This document shows, piece after piece, positions 50,318 to 58,570 of a stretch of DNA of 64,000 bases (position 1 is its first letter; each line of letters begins with the position of its first letter). The translations under genes and the position numbers were made by a program. This stretch comes from JBFMCT01 sp046565765 (GTDB lineage: Bacteria > Actinomycetota > Acidimicrobiia > Acidimicrobiales > AC-14), in contig JBKHXX010000094.1 in assembly GCA_046565765.1 (NCBI GenBank), positions 186,001 to 250,000 of the forward strand. The letters run 5' to 3'. The notes under the pieces were generated by a model, which was given only the letters and a program-made list of their open reading frames with translations, was not told the DNA's origin and made no database searches.

Positions 50318-51475
50318 ATGAGCCGCGTCGTCACGCGCCCCCACCGCCCGGCGCCGGCGCCCCCGCCCAACCTCGTGGCCTCCGTGCCACCGGTGGTGGT
50401 GGCCGCGTCCGTGCTCCTCGCCTACGTGGTCTACGCCCTGCTCCAGAACGACGTCCCCCCCGCCGAGAAGGCGGGCCTACCCGTGCTCGCCCACTGGGAC
50501 GGGGAGTGGTACCTCGACATCGCCCAGTTCGCCTACGGGGAGGGCGGGCGCACCGACCCCGGCTTCCGCGCCGAGTTCTTCCCCCTCTTCCCGGGCCTGG
50601 CCGCCGCCCTCCACGCCGTGCTGCCGTTCGTGCCCCTGGACGTGGCCGGCAGCGCCCTCAACATCGGCCTGCTGCTGGCCGGCGTGGCCCTCGTCGACCG
50701 GATCTTCCTCGGCGAGGGATGGACGCTGGCCCACCGCTGCCTGCTCGCCCTCTTCCTCGTGACCGTGCCCAACGCCTTCTTCTTCGTGTGCTTCTACGGC
50801 GAGGCGCTGCTCGCCTTCCTGGCCGCGGTGGTGATCTGGGGCCTGCGCCGCGACCGCCTGGCGGTGGCCGCGGTGGGCGCCGCACTGGCCTGCCTGACCC
50901 GGCCGGTGGGGTTCCTGCTGGCCGTGCCGGTGGCCCTGACCGTGCTGCGCCGCCCCACCGCCCGCCCCAGCCTGGCCGCCACCGGCATCGTGGCCGCCGG
51001 CATGGCCGCCCTCTTCACCACCTACCAGGTGCTGGCCGGGTCGCCGATCGCCTTCGTTCACGCCCAGTTCGACAACCCCGAGTGGCGGGACTGGGCCCTC
51101 GGCCGGTACGGCTGGAGCGGGGCGTGGCGCACGGTCGAGGACGCCTTCGTGGGCCCCGGCTTCGAGGGCCTGGGCTCCTCTCCCATCGGGATCTACGCCC
51201 TCGTGCTCGTCCTCGCCTTCGCCGGGCTGGCGTGGCGGTGGGACTGGCGGTTCTCGGTGGGCGCGTTCGTCCTCGTCCTCGGGCCGCTGTGGTTCCAGCC
51301 TCTGAGCGCCCTGGCCCGCTACCTGGTCCCCACCTGGTTCGCGTGGGCGGGGGGCTTCGCCGTCCTCCGCCGCCGCCGGGCCGGCGTGGCCGCCCTGGCC
51401 GTGCTGTGCGCCCTGGGGTTGGCCGCCAACTTCCACCTCCTGGACCGCTTCGCCCGCTGGTCGTTCGTCGGCTGA
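50318..51475 (+). CDS. PIG-V-like membrane mannosyltransferase (GT-C fold)
   Basis: 385 residues, about nine helices. HWDGEWYLDIAQFAY with FFPLFPGLAAALH is the PIG-V/GT76-like catalytic loop (Trp-Asp). It transfers mannose from polyprenyl-phosphate mannose in the membrane. ATG 9 nt after TAGCCT. It follows the GT39-like gene and lies a few kb from gmd, suggesting mannose-based glycan assembly. Confidence 0.85.
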   Translation: MSRVVTRPHRPAPAPPPNLVASVPPVVVAASVLLAYVVYALLQNDVPPAEKAGLPVLAHWDGEWYLDIAQFAYGEGGRTDPGFRAEFFPLFPGLAAALHAVLPFVPLDVAGSALNIGLLLAGVALVDRIFLGEGWTLAHRCLLALFLVTVPNAFFFVCFYGEALLAFLAAVVIWGLRRDRLAVAAVGAALACLTRPVGFLLAVPVALTVLRRPTARPSLAATGIVAAGMAALFTTYQVLAGSPIAFVHAQFDNPEWRDWALGRYGWSGAWRTVEDAFVGPGFEGLGSSPIGIYALVLVLAFAGLAWRWDWRFSVGAFVLVLGPLWFQPLSALARYLVPTWFAWAGGFAVLRRRRAGVAALAVLCALGLAANFHLLDRFARWSFVG

Positions 51476-51480
51476 GGCCC

Positions 51481-51511
51481 TTGACCTCAACTTAAGTTGA
51501 GCTTGTACGGT
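51481..51511 (+). promoter_or_regulatory. MerR-type promoter: -35, 19-bp spacer with perfect palindrome, -10
   Basis: TTGACC (51481-51486) and TACGGT (51506-51511) are separated by 19 nt, the over-long spacer of MerR-family-activated promoters. The spacer holds the perfect 16-nt palindrome CTCAACTTAAGTTGAG (51486-51501), very like the SoxR box. The ATG follows 8 nt after the -10. No merR-like gene lies in the window. Confidence 0.7.
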
Positions 51512-51519
51512 CCTCGACC

Positions 51520-53400
51520 ATGGACGTGTCGGTGTGGATGGCGCTCGAGAGCGCGATGCAGGACGAGGGTCGGCGGCCCTCGGTGACCCGGGCGACGTTG
51601 CGGCGGGTGCTGCGCTTCGCCCGCCCCCACCGCCGGTCCCTCGCCGCCTTCCTCGCCCTCAGCACCGCAGGCGCGGTCCTCGGCGTGGCCACGCCGGTCC
51701 TGGCCGGCCAGGCCGTCGACGCCATCGTGGAGGGCCGGGCTCTCGGAAGGGTCCTGGCCCTGGCCGCGGCCATCGCCGTCCTGGCCGTGGCCGCCGCCGG
51801 CCTGGGCCTGCTCGAGCGCCTCCAGTCGTCGCGGATCGGCGAGGGGCTCATCCTCGACCTCCGCCGGGCCGTGTTCGACCACGTCCAGTCCATGCCCGTG
51901 GCCTTTTTCACCCGCACCCGCACCGGCGCCGTGGTCAGCCGGCTGAACAACGACGTCATCGGGGCCCAGCGGGCCTTCACCTCCGCCCTCTCCGGGGTCG
52001 TCACCAACGCCATCGCCCTGGGCCTGACGGTGGCCGTCATGGCCCGGCTGTCGTGGCAGGTGACCCTTGTCGCCCTCGTGCTGCTGCCGCTGTTCCTCGT
52101 GCCCGCCCGGCGGGTGGGCAAGCGGGTGGGCGCCCTCGAGCGGGAGGCGGCCGACCACAACGCGGCCATGACGTCGCAGATGACCGAGCGGTTCTCCGCT
52201 CCGGGGGCGATGCTGGTCAAGCTGTTCGGCCGCCCGGCCGAGGAGTCGGGCGAGTTCGGCCGGCGGGCGGGGCGGGTGCGCGACATCGGGGTCCGCTCGG
52301 CCATGGCCATGGAGGTCTTCATGCGGGCCCTGCTGCTGGTGTCGGGGCTGGCCCAGGCCCTCATCTACGGACTGGGCGGCTACCTCGCCCTGCGGGGCGA
52401 CCTGGACCCGGGCACGGTGGTCACCCTCGCCCTGCTCCTCACCCGGCTCTACACCCCCCTGACCGCCCTGGCCACCGCCCGCCTCGACGTCGTCACCGCC
52501 CTGGTCAGCTTCGAGCGGGTGTTCGAGGTGCTCGACATGGAGCCGCTCATCACCGAGCGGCCCGGCGCCCGGCCCGTGCCCGACGGCCCCCTCTCGCTCT
52601 CCTTCGACGGGGTGCGCTTCGCCTACCCGCCCGCCGACCGGGTCTCCCTCGCCTCCCTGGAGGACGTCGCCGTCCTCGACGTGGCCGCCGGCGTGGACGT
52701 GCTCCACGACGTCACCTTCACCGTCGAGGCGGGCCGCACCGTGGCCGTGGTGGGCTCCACCGGCGCCGGCAAGTCGACGCTCGCCTCCCTCGTCCCCCGG
52801 CTCTACGACGTCGACGGCGGCGCCGTCCGGCTGGGCGGCGTCGACGTGCGCGACCTCACGTTCGGCTCCCTGCGGGCGGCGGTCGGCATGGTCACCCAGG
52901 ACGGCCACCTGTTCCACGACACGATCCGGGCCAACCTGCTGTACGCCCGGCCCGGGGCCTCCGACGCCGAACTGTGGGACGCCCTCGGCCGGGCCCGCCT
53001 GGCGGGGCTGGTGCGGTCGCTGCCCGACGGCCTCGACACCGTGGTCGGGGAGCGGGGCTACCGGCTCAGCGGCGGCGAGCGCCAGCGGTTGACCATCGCC
53101 CGCCTGCTGCTGGCCCGCCCTCGGGTGGTGATCCTCGACGAGGCCACCGCCCACCTGGACTCCGAGTCGGAGGCGGCCGTGCAGGAGGCACTGGCAGAGG
53201 CCCTCGCCGGCCGGACCGCCCTGGTCATCGCCCACCGCCTCTCGACGGTCCGGGCCGCCGACCTCATCGTCGTGCTGGAGGGCGGGCGCGTCGTCGAGCG
53301 GGGCACCCACGCCGAGCTCCTGGCGCGCGACGGGCGCTACGCCCTGCTGCACCGGACGCAGTTCGCTGCCGGCGACGACGCCCTGGCCGCCGCTTCCTGA
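51520..53400 (+). CDS. ABC exporter, fused membrane and ATPase domains
   Basis: 626 residues. Six-helix type I exporter membrane domain (about 40-325), then an ATPase with Walker A GSTGAGKSTL, Q-loop MVTQDGHLF, signature LSGGERQRLTIARLLL, Walker B VVILDEATAHLDSE and switch IAHRLSTV. An insertion between the first two NBD strands (DRVSLASLEDVAVLDVAAGVD) is unusual. It acts as a homodimer or with another half-transporter. A redox- or drug-responsive MerR regulator is expected from its promoter, so a drug or lipid-exporting role is likely. Confidence 0.93.
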   Translation: MDVSVWMALESAMQDEGRRPSVTRATLRRVLRFARPHRRSLAAFLALSTAGAVLGVATPVLAGQAVDAIVEGRALGRVLALAAAIAVLAVAAAGLGLLERLQSSRIGEGLILDLRRAVFDHVQSMPVAFFTRTRTGAVVSRLNNDVIGAQRAFTSALSGVVTNAIALGLTVAVMARLSWQVTLVALVLLPLFLVPARRVGKRVGALEREAADHNAAMTSQMTERFSAPGAMLVKLFGRPAEESGEFGRRAGRVRDIGVRSAMAMEVFMRALLLVSGLAQALIYGLGGYLALRGDLDPGTVVTLALLLTRLYTPLTALATARLDVVTALVSFERVFEVLDMEPLITERPGARPVPDGPLSLSFDGVRFAYPPADRVSLASLEDVAVLDVAAGVDVLHDVTFTVEAGRTVAVVGSTGAGKSTLASLVPRLYDVDGGAVRLGGVDVRDLTFGSLRAAVGMVTQDGHLFHDTIRANLLYARPGASDAELWDALGRARLAGLVRSLPDGLDTVVGERGYRLSGGERQRLTIARLLLARPRVVILDEATAHLDSESEAAVQEALAEALAGRTALVIAHRLSTVRAADLIVVLEGGRVVERGTHAELLARDGRYALLHRTQFAAGDDALAAAS

Positions 53401-53401
53401 C

Positions 53402-54688
53402 CTAGAAGAAGGCCCGGCGGATGGCGTAGGGGAGGGGGAGGGGCACGTCACCGGGGCTGCCCCAGTAGACGAGGCCGGGGTTCCCGCCCTGGACGAACCA
53501 CTGGCCCGTGGAGGGCACGTAGATGGCCACGTCGGTGCGGCCGTCGCCGTTGTAGTCGCCCGGCACCGGGATGGCCCCCTGGGCGCCCCACGTGATCAGG
53601 GCCGGGTTGCCGCCCTGGACGAACCACTGTCCGGTCGAGGGCCGGTAGACGGCCACGTCGTCCCGACCGTCGCCGTTGTAGTCGCCGGGGACGGGAATGT
53701 CGCCGGGGCTGCCCCAGTGGACCAGCGCCGGGTTGCCGCCGTGGACGAACCACTGGCCCGTCGAGGGCCGGTAGACGGCCACGTCGGCCCGCCCGTCGCC
53801 GTTGTAGTCGGCGGGCACCGGGACGTCCCCCGGCGAGCCCCAGTTGACCAGGGCCGGGCTGCCGCCCTGGATGAACCACTGGCCGGTGGCGGGCGCGTAG
53901 ACGGCCACGTCGGTGCGGCCGTCGCCGGTGTAGTCGGCGGGCACGGGGATGCCGTCCGCCGCCCCCCACGTCACCAGGGCGGGGTTGCCGTTGAAGATGA
54001 ACCACTGCCCGGTGCCGGGCCGGTAGATCGAGATGTCGGTGTCCCGGTCGCCGTTGAAGTCGGCGGGTTGGTGCCGGCCCGGGGCGGTGGTCACGGTCAC
54101 GACCTGGGACAGGTGGTTGGCCACCGTCAGTCCGCCGCTGCTGGTGGCCGCGACCCGGGCGTTCATCCGGGTCTGGGCGCCGCCTGCGGCCGCGTCCACG
54201 TCGGTGGCCGGCACCTTCAGGGTGGAGAAGGTGAAGTTGATCGTGCAGCGGTCCGAGCCGGGCGCGCCACCCGGCGGAGCCAGGACCACGGGCGACGACG
54301 GGGTGAGCGTCACCGCGCCCGAGGCGTCGGGCGCCGAGGGCGTGAACGTGGTGCCCGCGCACGCCGTGCCGGCCGCCCCCGTGGCGGAGGTCACGGCGAA
54401 GACGCCGGGGTCGGGTGTGGGGCACGGGTTGGGCGCCGCCGGTGCGCTTGCGCAGCTGGGCACCAGGCGGATCTCCCCGACGGTGTTGGACTGCGTCTCC
54501 TGCGGGGGGGTGTTGGTGTTGCGGACCGTCAGGGAGCCGGTGTTGCCGGTCGAGCCCACCACGGTGGCCTGCGGCACGGTCAGCGAAGAGCTCATGCCGA
54601 CGTTTGCCCACGCCGGTGCGGCCGGCACGACCACCGCCCCCGCCATCCCCAGGTACAGCACGGCCAGGGCCCGCCGCCTCGCTCTCAT
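53402..54688 (-). CDS. Secreted FG-GAP/VCBS-type repeat protein
   Basis: 428 residues. Signal peptide at 1-28 (AxA site AWA), an N-terminal beta domain of about 175 residues with paired Cys, then five copies of a 42-residue repeat. The repeat core is ADYNGDGRxDVAVYRPSTGQ, a Ca2+-binding loop as in FG-GAP propellers. Likely a surface or matrix protein. It shares a divergent promoter with the phosphodiester glycosidase gene. Confidence 0.85.
   Translation of the reverse strand: MRARRRALAVLYLGMAGAVVVPAAPAWANVGMSSSLTVPQATVVGSTGNTGSLTVRNTNTPPQETQSNTVGEIRLVPSCASAPAAPNPCPTPDPGVFAVTSATGAAGTACAGTTFTPSAPDASGAVTLTPSSPVVLAPPGGAPGSDRCTINFTFSTLKVPATDVDAAAGGAQTRMNARVAATSSGGLTVANHLSQVVTVTTAPGRHQPADFNGDRDTDISIYRPGTGQWFIFNGNPALVTWGAADGIPVPADYTGDGRTDVAVYAPATGQWFIQGGSPALVNWGSPGDVPVPADYNGDGRADVAVYRPSTGQWFVHGGNPALVHWGSPGDIPVPGDYNGDGRDDVAVYRPSTGQWFVQGGNPALITWGAQGAIPVPGDYNGDGRTDVAIYVPSTGQWFVQGGNPGLVYWGSPGDVPLPLPYAIRRAFF
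53450..54070 (-). repeat. Tandem 126-bp coding repeats (five copies)
   Basis: The C-terminal coding region repeats every 126 bases, for example around GTCGCCGTTGTAGTCG at 53547, 53673 and 53799. Inner copies are most alike, and the outer copies have drifted (a NGDRDTDIS variant at the N-terminal end). Copy number is prone to change by recombination. Confidence 0.8.
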
Positions 54689-54745
54689 CGCCCCTCCCAG
54701 TCTCGAGGACAGTCTCCCATCGCGCGCCCCCCTGCGGCCACGGGC

Positions 54746-54755
54746 ACGTTACGGT
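54746..54755. promoter_or_regulatory. Overlapping divergent -10 elements (FG-GAP protein / glycosidase)
   Basis: On + TACGGT (54750-54755) lies 8 nt before the GTG of the glycosidase. On - TAACGT (54746-54751 reversed) points to the FG-GAP gene with a leader of about 50 nt. They share the TA at 54750-54751. Confidence 0.45.
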
Positions 54756-54763
54756 TCGGCCCT

Positions 54764-55957
54764 GTGGCTGGCCGGCGGGTGCTCCTGGTAGTCGCCGCCG
54801 CCGTGGCCGTCCTGGTGCCGGCGGCCCCGGCTCCGGCCGCCCCGGTGGTGGCCCCCGCGGGCTGGGCGGTCGCCACATCGGAGGCGCTGGCGCCGGGCGT
54901 CGAGCACGCCGTGCTCCGCCGCAGCGACCCCGCCCAGGAGGTCCACGTCGCCCGCCTGGCCGCCGGGTCGGGCACCCGGTTGGCACCCGTGCCGGCCGGG
55001 AGCGGCCTGGGCGCCCTGGAGCGCACCAGCGCCCTGTGCGCCCGGGTCAACTGCGTGGTGGCGGTCAACGGCGACTTCTGGGACGCCAACGCCCGGCCCG
55101 TGGGGGCGCTGGTGGCGGGCGGCGAGCTGCTCACCACCCCGGCCCTTGCCCACGTCCATCTCACGTTCGGCGGCGACGGCTCGCCTGCGCTCCGCCACGG
55201 GCTGGCCTGGTCGGCCACGGTCGCCACCCTCGACGGGCACCGCCTGGCTGCCGGCGCCGTCAACCGCCCGACCGGTGGGGACGGGGTGACCATCTACACC
55301 CGCCGCTGGGGCCCCACCACCGGCACCCCGGCCGGCACCGCCGAAGTGTCCCTCGACCTGGTGCTGCCGTCCCCGTCCGCCCTCCCCACCGGCACCAGCG
55401 CGGTTCGGGCCGGCCCCGCGACGACCGCCGGCAACACCGCCATCGGCCCCAACCAGGTCGTTGTGGCGGGGACGGGTTCGGGTGCCGCCGCCGTCTCGGC
55501 CCTGGCCGCCCGTGCCGCCGGCTTCCTCGGCGGGCTGGGCACGCTGACCGTCGACCTGGCCGGGGTGCAGGCCGCCATCGGGGGGTCACCCCTCCTGCTC
55601 CACAACGGCTCCGTCGCCTACCCCGCCGACAACCCCGACGCCTTCACCCAGGACCGCCACGCCCGCACCCTGGTGGGCGTGACGGGCACGGGCGAGCTGC
55701 TTCTGGTCACCGTCGACGCCACCGACACCAGCGCCGGCATGTCCCTCCGCGAGGCGTCGGAGCTGATGAGCGGGCTGGGCGCGGCCCATGCCATGAACCT
55801 CGACGGCGGCGGGTCCACGACCTTCGTCACCGCCGGCCAGGTCCGCAACCGACCGGCGCACGGCGAGCGCCCGGTCGTCTCCGCCCTCGCCCTGCTGCCC
55901 CAGCCGGCCGACCCGCTGGCCGCCCTCCTCGACTCCCTCCTGGGAGGGCGGAGCTAG
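54764..55957 (+). CDS. Secreted phosphodiester glycosidase (NAGPA)-family protein
   Basis: 397 residues. Signal peptide with AAPAPAAP cleavage region, then the NAGPA domain: VAVNGDFWD, ARTLVGVTGTGELLLVTVD, LREASELMSGLGAAHAMNLDGGGSTTFV. NGDFW and NLDGGGSTT form the active site. It cleaves sugars linked by phosphodiester, for example wall teichoic-type or phosphoglycan material. Start GTG by leaderless spacing. Stop shares CTAG with the converging GGDEF gene. Confidence 0.88.
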   Translation: MAGRRVLLVVAAAVAVLVPAAPAPAAPVVAPAGWAVATSEALAPGVEHAVLRRSDPAQEVHVARLAAGSGTRLAPVPAGSGLGALERTSALCARVNCVVAVNGDFWDANARPVGALVAGGELLTTPALAHVHLTFGGDGSPALRHGLAWSATVATLDGHRLAAGAVNRPTGGDGVTIYTRRWGPTTGTPAGTAEVSLDLVLPSPSALPTGTSAVRAGPATTAGNTAIGPNQVVVAGTGSGAAAVSALAARAAGFLGGLGTLTVDLAGVQAAIGGSPLLLHNGSVAYPADNPDAFTQDRHARTLVGVTGTGELLLVTVDATDTSAGMSLREASELMSGLGAAHAMNLDGGGSTTFVTAGQVRNRPAHGERPVVSALALLPQPADPLAALLDSLLGGRS

Positions 55958-57498
55958 CGCCGGACGGAGACCACGGTGTCGCGCCCCGCCGCCTTGGCCT
56001 GGTACATCGCCTCGTCGGCGGCCCGGATGAGCTCTGCGGGCGTGCTCCCGTCCTCGGGGAACACGGCCACGCCGATCGACAGCGTCGTGGGCGCCTCGGC
56101 TCGCTGGAGGCGATGGTCGAGCCGGCGGACCACCTGGCGGACGTGCTCGGCCTCCTCGGTGGCGACCGCTCGGGACGAGTCGGGGAGCACGATCAGGAAC
56201 TCGTCGCCGCCCAGCCGGCAGACGGTGTCCACCCCCCGGACGTTGGCCTTCAGGGTGAGGGCGATCGAGCGCAGCACGTCGTCGCCCGCCCCGTGGCCCA
56301 GCTTGTCGTTGACGCTCTTGAAGTTGTCCACGTCGACGATCACGATCCCCACGGACTGCCCTGTGCGCGTCGCCCGCCGGATCTCCCGATCGAGCTGGTC
56401 CTCCATGTAGCGGCGGTTGTAGAGGCCGGTCAGCGGGTCGGACAGCGACTGGTGGCGGAGCGTCTCGCGCAGGTTGAGGTTGGCCAGTGCCAGCGACAGC
56501 TGCTCGGCCACGGTCATGGCCAGCGTCCGCACCGAGTCCAGCGACTTGGCCCGGCCATCATCGCCGGGCGCCCCCAGGAGCAGGTGCAGGAGGCCGAACG
56601 CCTCTCCCTGGGCCATCATCGGCACGCACACGTAGCCCCGCTCGGGCGGTTGGAGGACGTGGGAGCAGGTGGGCGCCTCGTCGGCTCCCTCCACCGCGTA
56701 GACCCGGGCCCGCCGCAGCGCCCAGCACTCCTCCCGGACCAGGACCACCGCGCCCTCCACCGACGCGCCCCAGGTCGCGGCCGTCTCGAAGACCCCCGGC
56801 GTGGCCGAGGCGGTGAGCACCATGCCCGAGTCGTTGGGGAAGAGGCGCCGCCCGTACCGGGAGATCACCTGGTGGGCCTCCTCGTGGGTGAGGCAGCTCT
56901 GGAGGAGGTCGCCCATCTCGTTGACGAGCGTCATCTCCCGGTCGTGCTGTTCGAGCTCGTGGACCGAGGCGGTGAGGCGGGCGTAGGCGTCCTGGAGGGC
57001 CTGGGCCGCCCGCTTGCGCTCGGTCACGTCCCGGATGGCCACCGAGACCACCCGCCCCCGGTCGGTCTCCAGGGGGCTCAGGCTGATGTCGACGGGGACC
57101 TCGGTGCCGTCCTTGCGCCGCAGCGTGAGGTCCAGGCCGGCGCCCATCGGGCGGGTCCGCGGGTCCCTGAAGTAGAACGAGCGGTGCGAGGGGTGGGCGG
57201 CGCGGGCCCGGTCGGGCACCAGCACCTCCACGGGCTGGCCCAGCAGCTCCGACCGCAGGTACCCGAACAGGAGCTCGGCCTGGCGGTTGACGAGCTCGAT
57301 GGTGCCGTGGCGGTCCACCACCACGATGGCGTCGGGTGCTGATTCCACCAGGTCCTCGAAGTAGGCCTCCTGCGAGTGGGGCCGCTCGACGGGCGCCGGC
57401 GCGGCGGCGGGGGGCGGTGCGCCCTGGGCCGCGGCAAGGGCCAGGTGCGATGCGCCGGCGTTGGACACCGGTTCGGGCGAGCCCCCTCGCACAGTCAT
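55954..57498 (-). CDS. Diguanylate cyclase with PAS and GAF sensors
   Basis: 514 residues. PAS domain (about 45-165, SAPDAIVVVDRHGTIELVNRQAELLFGY), a short coiled linker, GAF domain (about 200-335), and GGDEF domain (about 345-512) with SDPLTGLYNRRYM, intact LGGDEF and an inhibitory RxxD site (RGVD) exactly five residues before it. It should make cyclic di-GMP with product inhibition. The GAF has CSH and Cys residues (EECWAL, PTCSH) but no clear heme or phytochrome lysine/cysteine site. Ribosome site lies in a hairpin (see that entry). Confidence 0.93.
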   Translation of the reverse strand: MTVRGGSPEPVSNAGASHLALAAAQGAPPPAAAPAPVERPHSQEAYFEDLVESAPDAIVVVDRHGTIELVNRQAELLFGYLRSELLGQPVEVLVPDRARAAHPSHRSFYFRDPRTRPMGAGLDLTLRRKDGTEVPVDISLSPLETDRGRVVSVAIRDVTERKRAAQALQDAYARLTASVHELEQHDREMTLVNEMGDLLQSCLTHEEAHQVISRYGRRLFPNDSGMVLTASATPGVFETAATWGASVEGAVVLVREECWALRRARVYAVEGADEAPTCSHVLQPPERGYVCVPMMAQGEAFGLLHLLLGAPGDDGRAKSLDSVRTLAMTVAEQLSLALANLNLRETLRHQSLSDPLTGLYNRRYMEDQLDREIRRATRTGQSVGIVIVDVDNFKSVNDKLGHGAGDDVLRSIALTLKANVRGVDTVCRLGGDEFLIVLPDSSRAVATEEAEHVRQVVRRLDHRLQRAEAPTTLSIGVAVFPEDGSTPAELIRAADEAMYQAKAAGRDTVVSVRR

Positions 57499-57500
57499 GG

Positions 57501-57539
57501 CCCTTCAATGGTCGGCATTCCGCCAGCCGATCTGAAGGG
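57501..57539 (-). promoter_or_regulatory. Hairpin occluding the ribosome site of the diguanylate cyclase gene
   Basis: Nested arms CCCTTCA (57501-57507) with TGAAGGG (57533-57539) and TCGGC (57512-57516) with GCCGA (57526-57530). On the cyclase strand the last arm is TGAAGGG, the only Shine-Dalgarno-like sequence, ending 2 nt before the ATG. Folding would hide it. Confidence 0.5.
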
Positions 57540-57563
57540 GTGCATGGCCGCTCGCCCGGCGGC

Positions 57564-57583
57564 TATACTGATAACTATTATCA
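57564..57583 (+). promoter_or_regulatory. Promoter with Fur/Zur-like operator
   Basis: TATACT (57564-57569) is an excellent -10. The palindrome TGATAA-CTA-TTATCA (57569-57583) starts on its last base and covers the expected transcription start. As a 7-1-7 site (TGATAAC-T-ATTATCA) it matches the form bound by Fur/Zur-family dimers. It is the most AT-rich stretch in the window. A ribosome site AAAGGA lies ahead of the ATG at 57608. Confidence 0.65.
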
Positions 57584-57607
57584 TTCAAGGCGGGCGAAAG
57601 GACGGCC

Positions 57608-58570
57608 ATGGATCAGCAGGTAGGGCTCACCGCACTGTTCGGGGCCGGCGGCCGTGCCACCGAGGACGCGCTGCGGCTCCTGGCCCGGAACACCGGCGGC
57701 GTCACCGCCGTGGTGCCGCAACAGGCGCCGGTGCCCGCGGGGCTGCCATGGGTCCGTACGGTCGAGGCGGTGGCCGAGCGCAGCCTCGGCTGCCCCTGCT
57801 GCGCGGTGCGGCTCGACCTGCATCGCGCCCTGGGGCGGCTCCTGGGCCACCGGCGGCCACCGGCGGGCATCGTCGTCGTGGGAACCGCGGTGACCGACCC
57901 CGGGCCGGTGCTGGCGACCCTCCTGTGCGACCCCCTGCTGGCCCGCCGGACCCGGCTCGACGCGACCGTGTGGGCGCTGGACGGCCCGGAGGCGGCCGTG
58001 CGGGTGGCGACCGGCGACGGCCTGGCCGCCACCGGCGAGGAGGCTGAACAGCTGGCGCTGGCCGATGCGGTGCTCCTCACCGGAATGGGCAGGCTCACGC
58101 CGTCGGCTCGCCTGGCCGTCGAGCGGGCGGTGCGGGCGGCCAACCCGGTCGCCACGGTGGTCATCGGGGACGAGGGCGACGTTCCCGCCTCCTGGCCACA
58201 GGGCACGGACGCTTACAGCCTCGAGGCGGTGGCGGCCCGCCTCGACGGGCTGGCCGGCCCGGATGCCGGGGGTGACGGCGTCCTGCTCGTCGACCTCGAA
58301 GGCCATGCCGACGTCGCCGGCATCCAGGCGTGGCTCCAGCAACTCGTCCGCAGCCACGCCGCCGACCTGCTCAGGCTCCAGGTGGTGTGCTCGCTGCCGG
58401 GACGCAGCGAGCGGTGGGCGTGCTCGGCGGTCCGGTCGTTCTGCACGACCGGGATGGTGGGGCCCCCGCCCGACGGTCGAAGCCGCATCCGGATGCTGGC
58501 CGTGGCCCGGAACCTGTCGGTCGGCCAGCTCACGGCGTCGCTCCGCCATGCGTTCGACGGGCGGCCGTGA
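57608..58570 (+). CDS. CobW/G3E-like pseudo-GTPase with intact CxCC metal motif
   Basis: 320 residues aligning along the whole G3E (CobW/ZNG1) family. LTALFGAGGRATEDAL stands where the P-loop GFLGAGKTTLL belongs, GCPCC at 61-65 is the metal motif CxCC, and VVVGTAVTDPGPVLATLLCDPLL corresponds to the E-T-G-ADP-P segment. LADAVLLTGMG replaces the NKxD guanine motif, and the CobW_C domain is at about 240-318. Walker A Lys/Thr and NKxD are both lost, so GTP binding is unlikely. With a Zur-like operator in front, a zinc-scavenging or zinc-delivery role without GTPase cycling is proposed (inference). Its stop overlaps the WD40 gene (GTGA). Confidence 0.8.
   Translation: MDQQVGLTALFGAGGRATEDALRLLARNTGGVTAVVPQQAPVPAGLPWVRTVEAVAERSLGCPCCAVRLDLHRALGRLLGHRRPPAGIVVVGTAVTDPGPVLATLLCDPLLARRTRLDATVWALDGPEAAVRVATGDGLAATGEEAEQLALADAVLLTGMGRLTPSARLAVERAVRAANPVATVVIGDEGDVPASWPQGTDAYSLEAVAARLDGLAGPDAGGDGVLLVDLEGHADVAGIQAWLQQLVRSHAADLLRLQVVCSLPGRSERWACSAVRSFCTTGMVGPPPDGRSRIRMLAVARNLSVGQLTASLRHAFDGRP

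Noticed and set aside
53450..54070. Regular 126-bp repeats as a CRISPR array
   Set aside because: Repeats are coding, contiguous and of 42 codons each with no unique spacers; no cas genes. The RecB-like nuclease at 30471 is a free-standing repair enzyme.
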